From the NCBI RefSeq assembly GCF_029023725.1, contig NZ_CP119075.1, positions 2,537,501 to 2,601,500 of the forward strand: a stretch of DNA of 64,000 nt, written 5' to 3'. The DNA comes from Synoicihabitans lomoniglobus. GTDB taxonomy: Bacteria > Verrucomicrobiota > Verrucomicrobiia > Opitutales > Opitutaceae. Position 1 is the first letter of the stretch. Each line of letters opens with the position of its first letter. Position numbers and translations under genes: made by a program. Below the pieces are notes generated by a model, which had not been told where the DNA came from, searched no databases, and worked only from the letters and a program-made list of their open reading frames with translations. Shown in pieces: positions 46,574-55,465 of this stretch.

Positions 46574-48460
46574 TCAGAACGAGAATGGCACCGTGTAGAT
46601 TTCCAAAAGACCGACTCCGCCGCCGGCCTCGGCAGAAGATAAATGCACTGTATACGCGCCCGGAGGCACTGTCAGCAGCAACACCGCATCCTGGCTGGTT
46701 TCGTCGAGCGCGAACGCGCCCAACGCGGCGCTTGTCGCGACGATCTCCGGCACATGCGCGTTGTCGCCCCAGCGATCATTGGAAGCTACAATTGCGCCGG
46801 CATCGAACAACGTGATCCGAGGATTCAGCAAAACATCCGCGACTCCAAACGCCGCCAGCCCCGGTCCGACGGCGCGCAGCAACAAACGTCGGTCGGAAGC
46901 AGTCACCACCACCCCCACGATCAAGGGTTCCCCTCCGTCGCCCACCCGGCCTCGCGTGGACAGGTTGGTAAATTCTCCCCGATCCCAAAATCGATCATCC
47001 GGCATCCACGCCGGCCCGGTATTCCCCGCCGTGGCCACCGCCCATGTCGGTGGACCGGCGGTCACTTCAAATGCGCCCACGTCGAACGGGATCGCCCGGC
47101 CCTGACCGTCCCGATCATGGTCAACGATGGGAAACGCGCCCCCTGCGGCGTCGACGACCGGGCTCTGGTCCGTTGGCCGCCACAGACCATCCGCGTCGGC
47201 GTCGAGCAAAGGATCCGCCACCGTCAAGCCTTCCGCGCCCCACGCGCCCCATTCACGTCCGAAAGCAATGTTGCCAAATACTTCCATCGCGCCCGGTTCC
47301 GGTTCCGCCCCGTCCACCAAAACACCGGCCATATCCGCGCCCGCCACCAACAGGTTGTTCGCGATCACCACGTCGCGCGGGAGCTCCGTGCGACGACCCG
47401 ATCCCAGGTTTCGAGCATAGAAAAGATGCGGTCCGGTCACATCCACGATGGTGTTGAACGCCACCACGGCCCCGTGTGGTGTCGGGTAAGAGGACACCCC
47501 GGCATCGGGCACGCCGGCGTAAATCGAGATAGCTGCTCCATCACGACCGCGGGTGCCGTGAATGTAATTATTGATCACGACATGATCGCGACCGATGACG
47601 CGGATCCCGCCGGTATTGCGAACCCGTTCGCCCAGGAAAACATTGCCGTCGACGAGGCACCGGTGGCCATGGCGTAACGTCAACATGCCCTGACTGCGCA
47701 GAAACGTATTGCCGCGGTAAACGTTCTCACAGGATTTGTTGGAAACGATTTCCAACTCCCCGTCGCACTCCTCAAACAGGTTGAACTCCACCGTGGTGCG
47801 GGAGACTGAATCCACAAACGCACTCGTGCCGATGCGGATGCTTTCCCATCCATTCTCGCCTTCGCCACTGACGTGATTGGCGAAATGATTGTGATCAATC
47901 CGGTGATCATTCGGCTCGCCATCCAACCATGCCACCACGGTGACGCCACTGTGGGCCTGGCCGGAAAAGTAGCAGTGATCAACACGGTTGCGACGGCCAT
48001 AAAGTGATACCCAGAAATAGCGGGTCGCCCGATCCGGCGGGTTGTAATCGATGATGGCGGTATTGGTCAGACGGCAGCCCTCCGCCTCGCGATCACCATG
48101 GCGGAACTGAATAATACTGGATGAAGCCCGGGGGTAACCTTCCGTGAAGACCAATCCGTCGACCACCAGATGGTTCCCGCCGATCGCAAGGGTCGAATCG
48201 CCGCTCAAAATCACGCGACCCGGCGTCTGGGCTCGCAGCACAATGGGTTGGTCCGGCGTGCCGGCCCCCTCGAACACGATGTGCAAGTCGGTCCATATCC
48301 GATTGGCCAATACAACTTCATCCCCGGGGCGGGCGGACGCCAACGCGGTGATGAGTTGAGATTCGCTGCCGACCACGGTCGACAACGCGACGGCCCGCGG
48401 TGCCGCGATGACGGCCATCAGCACCAACCCAATCCAGTTCATTCGAAGCGTCGGCCGCAT
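46574..48460 (-). CDS. Polysaccharide lyase family 6 (PL6) with C-terminal shared module
   Basis: A 628-residue exported protein. The parallel beta-helix domain shows the PL6 hallmark: a Lys (Lys242 in SNKS) and Arg (Arg263 in TLRHG) 21 residues apart, the same spacing as in chondroitinase B. The pair Glu235 and Glu237 (GELEI) sits where PL6 calcium ligands are expected. PL6 lyases cleave alginate (mostly MG blocks) or dermatan sulfate. Residues 497-628 are the shared module (LLLRAVGPGLAAFGV, NDRWGD, GAYTVHLSS). The start is 4 nt from the upstream acetylesterase stop. Confidence 0.94.
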   Translation of the reverse strand: MRPTLRMNWIGLVLMAVIAAPRAVALSTVVGSESQLITALASARPGDEVVLANRIWTDLHIVFEGAGTPDQPIVLRAQTPGRVILSGDSTLAIGGNHLVVDGLVFTEGYPRASSSIIQFRHGDREAEGCRLTNTAIIDYNPPDRATRYFWVSLYGRRNRVDHCYFSGQAHSGVTVVAWLDGEPNDHRIDHNHFANHVSGEGENGWESIRIGTSAFVDSVSRTTVEFNLFEECDGELEIVSNKSCENVYRGNTFLRSQGMLTLRHGHRCLVDGNVFLGERVRNTGGIRVIGRDHVVINNYIHGTRGRDGAAISIYAGVPDAGVSSYPTPHGAVVAFNTIVDVTGPHLFYARNLGSGRRTELPRDVVIANNLLVAGADMAGVLVDGAEPEPGAMEVFGNIAFGREWGAWGAEGLTVADPLLDADADGLWRPTDQSPVVDAAGGAFPIVDHDRDGQGRAIPFDVGAFEVTAGPPTWAVATAGNTGPAWMPDDRFWDRGEFTNLSTRGRVGDGGEPLIVGVVVTASDRRLLLRAVGPGLAAFGVADVLLNPRITLFDAGAIVASNDRWGDNAHVPEIVATSAALGAFALDETSQDAVLLLTVPPGAYTVHLSSAEAGGGVGLLEIYTVPFSF

Positions 48461-48464
48461 GCGT

Positions 48465-50066
48465 CTACCTCAATTCGTGCGCCACCGTGGCCAGCGTCGA
48501 CCAATCATCCGTGCGAAAGGGCGTCGCCGGCAAGCCGCTGCCCGAGACCAAATTACATTCTGGATTGTCGGCCCAGGCGTAACGCACCGCGACGGGATCG
48601 GTCATGTCGGGATGACTCACAATGACCGCGTCGCCCTCGATTCGGGCCCGTCCGGGTCGAAACACGCGGTCTGCGTCCGCCACTTCAAATCCGGTCACCG
48701 CGCCGGAACCGCTGACGCGCAGACCGCCGGCCGTGTGCTTGAATTCGATGCGCACCGCCTGGTCGCGTCGGATCGTTGCCGTGGGCTGCGGACTGAACAC
48801 CTCTGCGGGATCGGCCCCATACGCGAGTCCTTGCGCGGCCAGCGCTGCACGTCGGCCCACCGGTTGTTTTTGGGTGGGATGAATATCGCCCGGTTCACCG
48901 ATATCGATTGTGACCACCAGCGCCGTGCCGGGGAGCTGCCGCAATTTTAATTGGGCCTCCCGCAACTCGGGCCACCCACTGCGCGTGGGCTCGGGTTGGC
49001 GGTAAAGGTTGGGCAGCTGCACACACACGAAGGGCATGGTTTGACCGCGCCAAGCCGCCCGCCAGGATTGCACCAATGCGACCAGCGTCTCCGCATACAA
49101 TTGCGGCGCACCCACGTCACTCTCACCCTGATACCAAAAGAAGCCGCGCAAAGCGAAGGGGGCGAGCGGAGCAATCATGGCGTTGTAGAGCGCGGTCGGC
49201 ACATACTGGCTGTGGGGTCCCGTTCGCAGTCGCGGCGTGGCGGGCGGTGCCTTGCCGGCGGCTCGGGCCGCGGTGGCCCGTTCTTCCCACTCCGCTTCCA
49301 TTTGCGGCAGGGCCGCATCGAATTCCGCTTTGGCTCGTGGGTAGTCCGCCAGTTCCCGATCCCATGCCTCGGCGATGACCTGCAACTCGGGCCGCGAGTC
49401 GATGGCCTCCCGGGGCAGCCAGACCTTGGCCTTGGTGCCGCCCCACGAACTGTGAATCAGTCCCACCGGGCGTTCGAGCGTTTGGTGGAGATCACGTCCC
49501 ATGAAGTAACCGGCGGCGGAAAACTTGCCGACGGTGGCCGGCGAGCACTCCACCCATTCGCCTGCACAATCCCACTGCGGACCGTCTTCCGCGATGGCCC
49601 GCTTCACCGTGAACAGGCGAATCGAGGGGTATTGGGCGGCGGCGATTTCCCGCTCGGCGTCGTCGGATTGTTCCACGCGCCATCCCATGTTGGATTGACC
49701 ACTGCACAGCCACACCTCCCCAACAATCACGTTCGTCAATATCAACTCGTTGGTTTCCCCCACGACCTTCAGCTCCGCCCCGTTCCCGTCGGCCGTCATC
49801 GCCGGGAGCGTCACCTCCCAGGCTCCGTCGGCGTTCGCCACGGTCAGATACTCGCGGTCCCGGAAGTGAACCCGCACCGTCTCCTGCGGTTCAGCGCGAC
49901 CCCAAATCGGCACCGGCTTGTCGGCCTGGAGCGCCATGTTGCTGCCGATGATGGCGGGCAGGCTGACTTCGGCGGTGACCGGGAAAGCCAGGCCAAACAT
50001 TAGGGCGGACAGAAAAACGCCCCGGCATGGAGCGCGAAGAAGGTGCAAAAACTGCGACGGGATCAT
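48465..50066 (-). CDS. Secreted sialate O-acetylesterase-type (SASA) enzyme, copy 2
   Basis: A 533-residue exported protein. The ATG at 50066 gives MIPSQFLHLLRAPCRGVFLS, followed by a hydrophobic segment, with cleavage near VTAEV. An upstream TTG-type reading gives a less likely leader. The SASA motifs are CSGQSNMGW, FFWYQGESDVGA and DIHPTQKQPVG. Compared with copy 1 it has a longer central helical insert (EAEWEERATAARAAGKAPPA). It is 116 nt from the upstream lectin-like gene, with a terminator between, so it may be expressed partly by readthrough. Confidence 0.92.
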   Translation of the reverse strand: MIPSQFLHLLRAPCRGVFLSALMFGLAFPVTAEVSLPAIIGSNMALQADKPVPIWGRAEPQETVRVHFRDREYLTVANADGAWEVTLPAMTADGNGAELKVVGETNELILTNVIVGEVWLCSGQSNMGWRVEQSDDAEREIAAAQYPSIRLFTVKRAIAEDGPQWDCAGEWVECSPATVGKFSAAGYFMGRDLHQTLERPVGLIHSSWGGTKAKVWLPREAIDSRPELQVIAEAWDRELADYPRAKAEFDAALPQMEAEWEERATAARAAGKAPPATPRLRTGPHSQYVPTALYNAMIAPLAPFALRGFFWYQGESDVGAPQLYAETLVALVQSWRAAWRGQTMPFVCVQLPNLYRQPEPTRSGWPELREAQLKLRQLPGTALVVTIDIGEPGDIHPTQKQPVGRRAALAAQGLAYGADPAEVFSPQPTATIRRDQAVRIEFKHTAGGLRVSGSGAVTGFEVADADRVFRPGRARIEGDAVIVSHPDMTDPVAVRYAWADNPECNLVSGSGLPATPFRTDDWSTLATVAHELR

Positions 50067-50102
50067 AATCCGTGAATGCGGTAAAAGTGGTGGCGGAAAG
50101 CG

Positions 50103-50137
50103 AAAACGGGCTGCGCTCAACGAAGAACGCAGCCCGT
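50103..50137 (-). terminator. Intrinsic terminator after lectin-like gene 1
   Basis: On the reverse strand ACGGGCTGCG and CGCAGCCCGT pair as a 10-bp stem (50128-50137 with 50106-50115), followed by TTTT (A-run at 50103-50106). It lies between the lectin-like gene 1 stop and the acetylesterase gene start. Confidence 0.85.
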
Positions 50138-50182
50138 ATCAATCAGGTCATGCTCCGATTAGCGGAGAGGGAGCACAGCCGC

Positions 50183-51370
50183 TTACTTGGCTTGATAGAC
50201 TTCGATCAAGGCGTTGCCGGTCGTATCGCCGACCCCGGAGAGCTGGACGGTGTAAGACCCGGCATCAAGGGTGAGCAGAATCACGGCATCGGCGCTGCCC
50301 GCATCGAGCGGGAAGGCGCCCACGGCGGAGGAAGTGGCCGTGATGCGGCTCACATTTTCCGCGTCCCCCCACTTGGTGTTGGTTTTCAGAACAACGTTAT
50401 CCTTGAACAAGGTGAGCTTGGGATCAGCCAACACTCCGGTCACGTTGAACGTGCCGAGGGTCGGTCCGATGCCACGGATGAGCACCCGCTTCTGACCTTC
50501 TTCAATTACGAAACCGGCCGTGAGCAGGCTGTCGCCCGTGCCGACGGCTCCGCGCGTCGCGATGTTGGCCACGTTGCCGTTGCCGAGCACGACCGGACCG
50601 GAGTCGGTGAGTTCGGTGTCACCACTGCCACTGCCCACATCCCCGGCCGATCCGGGCGCGTTGAGATTCGTGCCGCTGGTATCGATGTAAAGGTCGTCGA
50701 AGTAGACATCGTCGACCGCCGCCGGACTGGTGAGGCTGCCCACCGTGCTGCGGGCGTAGAAGTAGGTCTGGGGCGTCGTGCCCTTGGACCGGAAGATCGC
50801 GTTTTCAATGATCGGCGTGATCGCGGTGTATTCCCCACCCCGGATGTAAGCGCTGTAAACGTTGGTCGGCTGATCGAACGTGAACCAGAACTCATACCAG
50901 GTCTGCGCTTCGAGCACGATGTTGGTGGTCGTGTATCCTGTATCATCATACGCGATCATGATGGAGTCGATCGCCTGGCCGACCACTTGGGAGTAGTCGC
51001 CGTAGGATTGCGGGGTTTCTTCCGACGGGCTGGTGCCGAAAACGGGGCTCACGAGATCCGTTTCCTTCGAAAAACGATAATACAAGGTGCCCGATCCCGT
51101 GACGGGGGGCAGCGGAATCGAGAACCAAGTCCATTGGCCACCCGTGCCGTTCAGAAAGGAACCCGGAGCGAGTTGCAGCACCTTGTTACCCGCGGCAAAA
51201 GGATCGTCGACCTGGGAGATGGACCCGCGACCTTCCGCGGCGGTGGCCGCGTTGCTGTCTTCGATGGCGCCGTCCAAACCGGCTTCGAAGTCAGCGACTT
51301 TGGTGAACTCAGCCTGCGCCGAAGTAAACGCAAGTAGGGATATAATACTTAACAGTGTTTTATGTTTCAT
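50183..51370 (-). CDS. Secreted lectin-like protein 1 with C-terminal shared module
   Basis: A 395-residue exported protein. It starts at the ATG at 51370 (MKHKTLLSIISLLAFTSAQA, then EF); a longer in-frame reading would run into the receptor gene. Residues 25-225 look like a LamG/concanavalin-like beta-sandwich (FTFDQPTNVYSAYIRGGEYT, DVYFDDLYIDTSG). Residues 265-395 form the shared module (RVLIRGIGPTLGTFNV, GSYTVQLSG, ALIEVYQAK). It is a paralogue of the protein at 57360-58541, and both lie just downstream of a TonB-dependent receptor gene. No catalytic motif is visible; surface glycan binding is inferred. Confidence 0.82.
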   Translation of the reverse strand: MKHKTLLSIISLLAFTSAQAEFTKVADFEAGLDGAIEDSNAATAAEGRGSISQVDDPFAAGNKVLQLAPGSFLNGTGGQWTWFSIPLPPVTGSGTLYYRFSKETDLVSPVFGTSPSEETPQSYGDYSQVVGQAIDSIMIAYDDTGYTTTNIVLEAQTWYEFWFTFDQPTNVYSAYIRGGEYTAITPIIENAIFRSKGTTPQTYFYARSTVGSLTSPAAVDDVYFDDLYIDTSGTNLNAPGSAGDVGSGSGDTELTDSGPVVLGNGNVANIATRGAVGTGDSLLTAGFVIEEGQKRVLIRGIGPTLGTFNVTGVLADPKLTLFKDNVVLKTNTKWGDAENVSRITATSSAVGAFPLDAGSADAVILLTLDAGSYTVQLSGVGDTTGNALIEVYQAK

Positions 51371-51425
51371 TTGGGGGAGCTTTCGTTTGTCCGTCTCGTT
51401 CGAGTCACGACCGAGAAGAGAGGGG

Positions 51426-54400
51426 TTAAAATGACATGCGGGCGCTGAGCCGGTAGGAAATCGGGCTGTAGAAGACTTCGGTCCGGCGCTTCTCGATCGA
51501 ACCATCTTCCACGTTCACGTAGCTGGTCTCAGTGTAGCCCTTTTGGTCGTTCAGCACGTTGTAGACGTTGAGGGCGAACCGCCAATCGGTCTTCTTCCAG
51601 CGCAGGTTGTAGACGAGCCCCAGATCGACGTTGATGCGGGTTTCGGTGTCCGGAGTGCCATACAGGTTCTCCGCCAGATCGCTACCGCCCACTGAGGTGG
51701 TGGTCGGTCGCGGTCCCGTGTAGCGCACGCCCGCCAACAGGGACAGTTTGCGCAGGGGGCCTTCGACGAAGGTGTATTTGTTCCACACGGATGCTTCGTG
51801 GGCGGCTCCGAAATACAGGCTGGTGCCTTCGATCCCACCCGCGGCGGAGTCCGCGGGCACGATGTTGGTCATCGAGACCGGCTGGCCATCCTTGAGAATG
51901 CGATCGGGCAGTCCATCTCCGTCATCATCGATCTCCTCGAGGCCGTAGGCGGCCCGGCCAAAGGTGCGCACCCAGAGATCGTATTCGGTGCCAAACTCGA
52001 CGCCGGTCAGCTGATCAACCGCCGCCACCAGATCGAACGGATCCGTGACTTCGCGGGTGGTGTAGGCGTAATTGAAGATGACCTGCCAGTTTTCGATCGG
52101 CGCATAGACCAATTGCGTATCCACGCCTCGGGCACGATCACTGAACGTGACATTGGTCGCCCCATACTCGCTCGGATTGATGCCGAAATAGGTGCCTTGG
52201 GAACGATCGTAGCGGATGGGGTCGTAACCGTCACCCAACGTCGAACGCGTCTTGCCGACATCCGCAAAGGCCTCCTCGATCTCGTCGCGGAAACCGGCGG
52301 CGTCGAGTTTGTTGTAGTCGAGAAACACCACCACGCGGGGCTCGGCCGAGCTGTTGCTGGTGGATTCGACGGCCAAAATGCCGTCCTTGTATTTACGGGT
52401 GACCGGATCGACCTGCAGGTCGGCGGCGTCAAAATAAACGCTGTCCACCGCATACGAGAGCGGTGCGGTGCCATCGAGAATGGCGGCGGCCTCAAAGTCG
52501 ATCAGCGGGCGGGCGCGATTGTTACCCCGATTGCTGCCGCCGACCCAGTTGGCCGGCGTCGGCGCGCCTTCGAGCCGCCAGATGGCGTTGTCGCGTTCGA
52601 TCTCATAGACCGACAGCGTTCCCGACAGCTTGCCGCCGGCCAAATCCCATTTGACCCCGATTTCCTTGCTCAGACTGCGTTCCGCATCGATGAAGTCGTC
52701 ATTGCCGTCCAGCGCTCCCGTATTGGGCGACACCCCTTCCGCCACCAGACCATAGGCGGCGAGGCCTTCCCGGATGTCGTAGCGGAGGGCGAAGGTGCTG
52801 GTGGTGACCCGGATCGGTTCGTCGAAATTGTATTCCTCCGAAAGAAATCCGTAGGTCTCGTTTTCCGGATTTTCAATCAGACCCGCCACGCCGTTCTGGC
52901 GGTCGTATTCCTTCTCCAATCCTTGGTAGCGGTCATGGCGCACCCCGCCGATGAACATCATGCGATCATCCCAGAAGCGACCCTGGTAAATGGCGTAATG
53001 TCCGGTATACCACAGATCGGTCTGTTGGTATTCCCGCCCCGGTTGCGCGAGCAACTCGCCGTTGTATTGGTAGGGCTCGGTCTCGTAGATGTCGCGAAAC
53101 ACGATGGAATCTTCGTCCGAGGGATCACCATCGGGATTCGAGGCCAGATTAACCGGCGTAAACATCCGGGTGACCAGTTCCGCTCCCACCGGATAGTCGA
53201 TCGTATCCTTGATGTCGTGACGACCGAACAGAATGTTGTGCTGCGCGGGTCCACCCAGAAACGGGGTTTCAAACTGGTAGTTCGCCCGCACCCGGTATTG
53301 TTCGAACACACCCGATCGAACCGAGTTCGACCAATAGGCCCGCGCCGTCTTGTTGTCGTTGGTATCGGGGAAAACCGGGGACGGGGGATTTTCGAACGTC
53401 TGGATGAAACGGTCCGGGACGTATTGCAGAATCGTCCGGTAGGTGCCGTCCGGCCGACGCACCCGCCGCTTCACGAAGATGTTCGATTCCTGATTGTTGA
53501 TGGTGCGAATGCGGACGTCGAAATCATCGGTGTCCTGCCCGCCCCAATAGCCGCCCATATTGAGGGTGAGCCCTTCGATCGGTTCAATGTCGAGATTGGC
53601 CAGAAAATTCCACTCGTCGCGCTCCTCGAATGTATCCGGTCCCGAGATACGATACTCCGGTCCCACGCCGCTGAAGTCGCGGCTCCAGTTGTATTGCTCG
53701 TTGAACTCGTTGCGCAGCTCTCCGCCGTAAGCGATGCCGCTGAGATCATCGTAAAGATACTGCGTGCCGGTGCCGCCGTAGCGGGTGTTGGCGCGTTGGT
53801 ATTCCAGAAATATATTGGTGGACGACCAGGGCGAGTAGTCGATCTGACCGACCAGATAATCCAGGTCCTTGGTGCGGAAATCGGTCCAGTGCTCCCTCTC
53901 CTCCTGCGCCAGGCCGATCCGATATCGCAAATCACCCGGAATCCAGGACGCCGCCAATGGACCGGTGGTTTCCGCCGTGAATCGCTTGAAACCAAAATTG
54001 CCCATCGACGCGCTGAGCGTGGTTTTCTGCTCCGGCAACGGTCGCTCGGGGATGATGTTCACGATGCCCGAAAGCACGCCGATACCGTAGAGGAGCGACG
54101 ACGGACCGCGGACCACTTCGAGCCGCTCGTAATTCAAAGAATCGAGAACACCACCCAGCGTCACGCCATATTCGGAAACCGTGCCCCCTACGCGAAATCC
54201 CATGCGGTTTTGAAACTGCACATTATACCCGCGAATGCTGATCGCATTGCTAAAGGATCCTCCCAACCCGCCTCTCGTCGAGGGTGAGAGTTCGGCCGAG
54301 TAACTGGCATTGGCTCCCCGGGAATTGTCTCCGGAACTCTCCCGGTTCTCGTCGGTGAAGACCCCGGAAGTATAACTCAGCGCTTCCTCAAAGTCGGTGG

Positions 54401-54674
54401 CCGCCAGGTCATCCACGAATTCCGCCGTGATGACCTCCAAGGGCATGGGCAGATCCTGGATCGCGGTATTGAGACTTGTGCCGGAGATGGAATTCGTGGC
54501 CCGGTAGCCTTTGTCCTCGCTTACATCGACGCTAAAAACCGATAGCATCACGATGTCTTCTTCGGACACTTCTTTCGTATTAGCAGATTCTGTAGTAACC
54601 TGAGCGTTGGCGCTGGCCACCGCTAATAGACAAGTCGAACCAAGCGCAAATGCGCGGCCAAAATGTGAGAACAT
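51426..54674 (-). CDS. TonB-dependent outer-membrane receptor 1
   Basis: A 1082-residue outer-membrane receptor. A signal peptide (MFSHFGRAFALGSTCLLAVA) is followed by a plug domain (GYRATNSISGTSLNTAIQDL, with SEEDIVMLSVFSV as a possible TonB-box region). A 22-strand-type barrel ends in the terminal Phe (SYRLSARMSF). The ATG at 54674 is preferred over an upstream TTG. It is a paralogue of the receptor at 58627-61866, with the same N-terminal plan. Typical substrates are vitamins, siderophores or oligosaccharides; the enzyme context favours an oligosaccharide. It is followed after 55 nt by the lectin-like gene. Confidence 0.93.
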   Translation of the reverse strand: MFSHFGRAFALGSTCLLAVASANAQVTTESANTKEVSEEDIVMLSVFSVDVSEDKGYRATNSISGTSLNTAIQDLPMPLEVITAEFVDDLAATDFEEALSYTSGVFTDENRESSGDNSRGANASYSAELSPSTRGGLGGSFSNAISIRGYNVQFQNRMGFRVGGTVSEYGVTLGGVLDSLNYERLEVVRGPSSLLYGIGVLSGIVNIIPERPLPEQKTTLSASMGNFGFKRFTAETTGPLAASWIPGDLRYRIGLAQEEREHWTDFRTKDLDYLVGQIDYSPWSSTNIFLEYQRANTRYGGTGTQYLYDDLSGIAYGGELRNEFNEQYNWSRDFSGVGPEYRISGPDTFEERDEWNFLANLDIEPIEGLTLNMGGYWGGQDTDDFDVRIRTINNQESNIFVKRRVRRPDGTYRTILQYVPDRFIQTFENPPSPVFPDTNDNKTARAYWSNSVRSGVFEQYRVRANYQFETPFLGGPAQHNILFGRHDIKDTIDYPVGAELVTRMFTPVNLASNPDGDPSDEDSIVFRDIYETEPYQYNGELLAQPGREYQQTDLWYTGHYAIYQGRFWDDRMMFIGGVRHDRYQGLEKEYDRQNGVAGLIENPENETYGFLSEEYNFDEPIRVTTSTFALRYDIREGLAAYGLVAEGVSPNTGALDGNDDFIDAERSLSKEIGVKWDLAGGKLSGTLSVYEIERDNAIWRLEGAPTPANWVGGSNRGNNRARPLIDFEAAAILDGTAPLSYAVDSVYFDAADLQVDPVTRKYKDGILAVESTSNSSAEPRVVVFLDYNKLDAAGFRDEIEEAFADVGKTRSTLGDGYDPIRYDRSQGTYFGINPSEYGATNVTFSDRARGVDTQLVYAPIENWQVIFNYAYTTREVTDPFDLVAAVDQLTGVEFGTEYDLWVRTFGRAAYGLEEIDDDGDGLPDRILKDGQPVSMTNIVPADSAAGGIEGTSLYFGAAHEASVWNKYTFVEGPLRKLSLLAGVRYTGPRPTTTSVGGSDLAENLYGTPDTETRINVDLGLVYNLRWKKTDWRFALNVYNVLNDQKGYTETSYVNVEDGSIEKRRTEVFYSPISYRLSARMSF

Positions 54675-54742
54675 GGGCTTAAGGGGCAATGTGTGGTAAT
54701 GCCGAGGGGGTAGAAACTTTTGAGGAGAGGTATCTCCAGAGT

Positions 54743-54778
54743 TAATAATTATTAGTGTTGGGCGGTTTTTACTGTCAA
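54743..54778 (-). promoter_or_regulatory. Receptor 1 promoter with operator overlapping the -10
   Basis: On the reverse strand TTGACA (54773-54778) is followed after exactly 18 nt by TAATAA (54749-54754), which is half of the perfect 12-bp palindrome TAATAATTATTA (54743-54754). A repressor bound there would block the -10. The receptor 2 promoter has the same elements at the same spacing. Confidence 0.75.
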
Positions 54779-55353
54779 CTCTTATCTACCGTTGGTTAAC
54801 GGTTATTTACGCCACTTTGACGCTATTTTTCGGGTAATTATATATATTTATCAGCAGTTCCAGTAATCCTTCTGGGCATATGATATTTCATTGAGGCCAA
54901 CCGGATCTGCTTCACTCGCATACCTCCAATAAGTCATGCTTATGATATCCGGGTTGCAATTTGCCGCCTTCGCACTTTGACCATCAGGCAAGGCCCGCAT
55001 CAGAAGCGCTTTAGCGCTATGTTAACCAGAGCTCCCAACTGCATTAACCAAAGGTTGTATTATTCGCCGAAGTGTCGTTTCAGGGACGGACCTTTCGACC
55101 CATTGCGGCCTCAAACAGCTAAACGTATCCCTGTTCACTCTCACCCGGTGCATTTCGCTTTCATGAATGCTTTTCATTTATGCGGGATTCATGCGCTTCA
55201 CAGTCATACGGGGATGAGACGACCCCGTGAGTCTGCCCCCCTCCCAGCCAGAGCCTCGCGCCAGCGCGTCTGCCGAAGATCTTGGCCAACGGAACAACGC
55301 GAAGAAACAATCTTTGTGCCCAAACCCTCCTTAACGGTCACAATTCAACTCAT
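54779..55353. other. Long gene-poor region between receptor 1 and the PQQ dehydrogenase gene
   Basis: About 575 bases with lower GC than the genes around it. I see no convincing gene. Present are an inverted repeat ACCGTT/AACGGT (54788-54803) just beyond the receptor -35, an AT-rich stretch near 54835-54852 (taattatatatatttatcag), and AGCGCT twice around 55007-55022. The AT-rich stretch lies about 100 nt upstream of the palindrome, as in the receptor 2 region. Confidence 0.5.
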
Positions 55354-55381
55354 AAAAAAGGCGGCGTTCAAAAACGCCGCC
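55354..55381 (-). terminator. Intrinsic terminator after the PQQ dehydrogenase gene
   Basis: On the reverse strand GGCGGCGTT pairs with AACGCCGCC (55373-55381 with 55360-55368) over a 4-nt loop and is followed by TTTTTT. It is canonical and lies about 85 nt after the dehydrogenase stop. Confidence 0.93.
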
Positions 55382-55465
55382 CTTCGCTGTCATTTCGGAG
55401 CGATCTTTGACCGGAGTGGATATCCCGATGACGCCCCCTGCTCTCCCTCCCGCCCTACCTCAGGC

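Noticed and set aside
51798..54287. 829-residue forward open frame opposite receptor 1
   Set aside because: Antisense to a clear TonB-dependent receptor; no domain pattern.
51426..54674. SusC/SusD-type pair
   Set aside because: The receptors lack a neighbouring SusD-like lipoprotein; the partner gene encodes a signal-peptide protein with a lectin-like fold and no lipobox.
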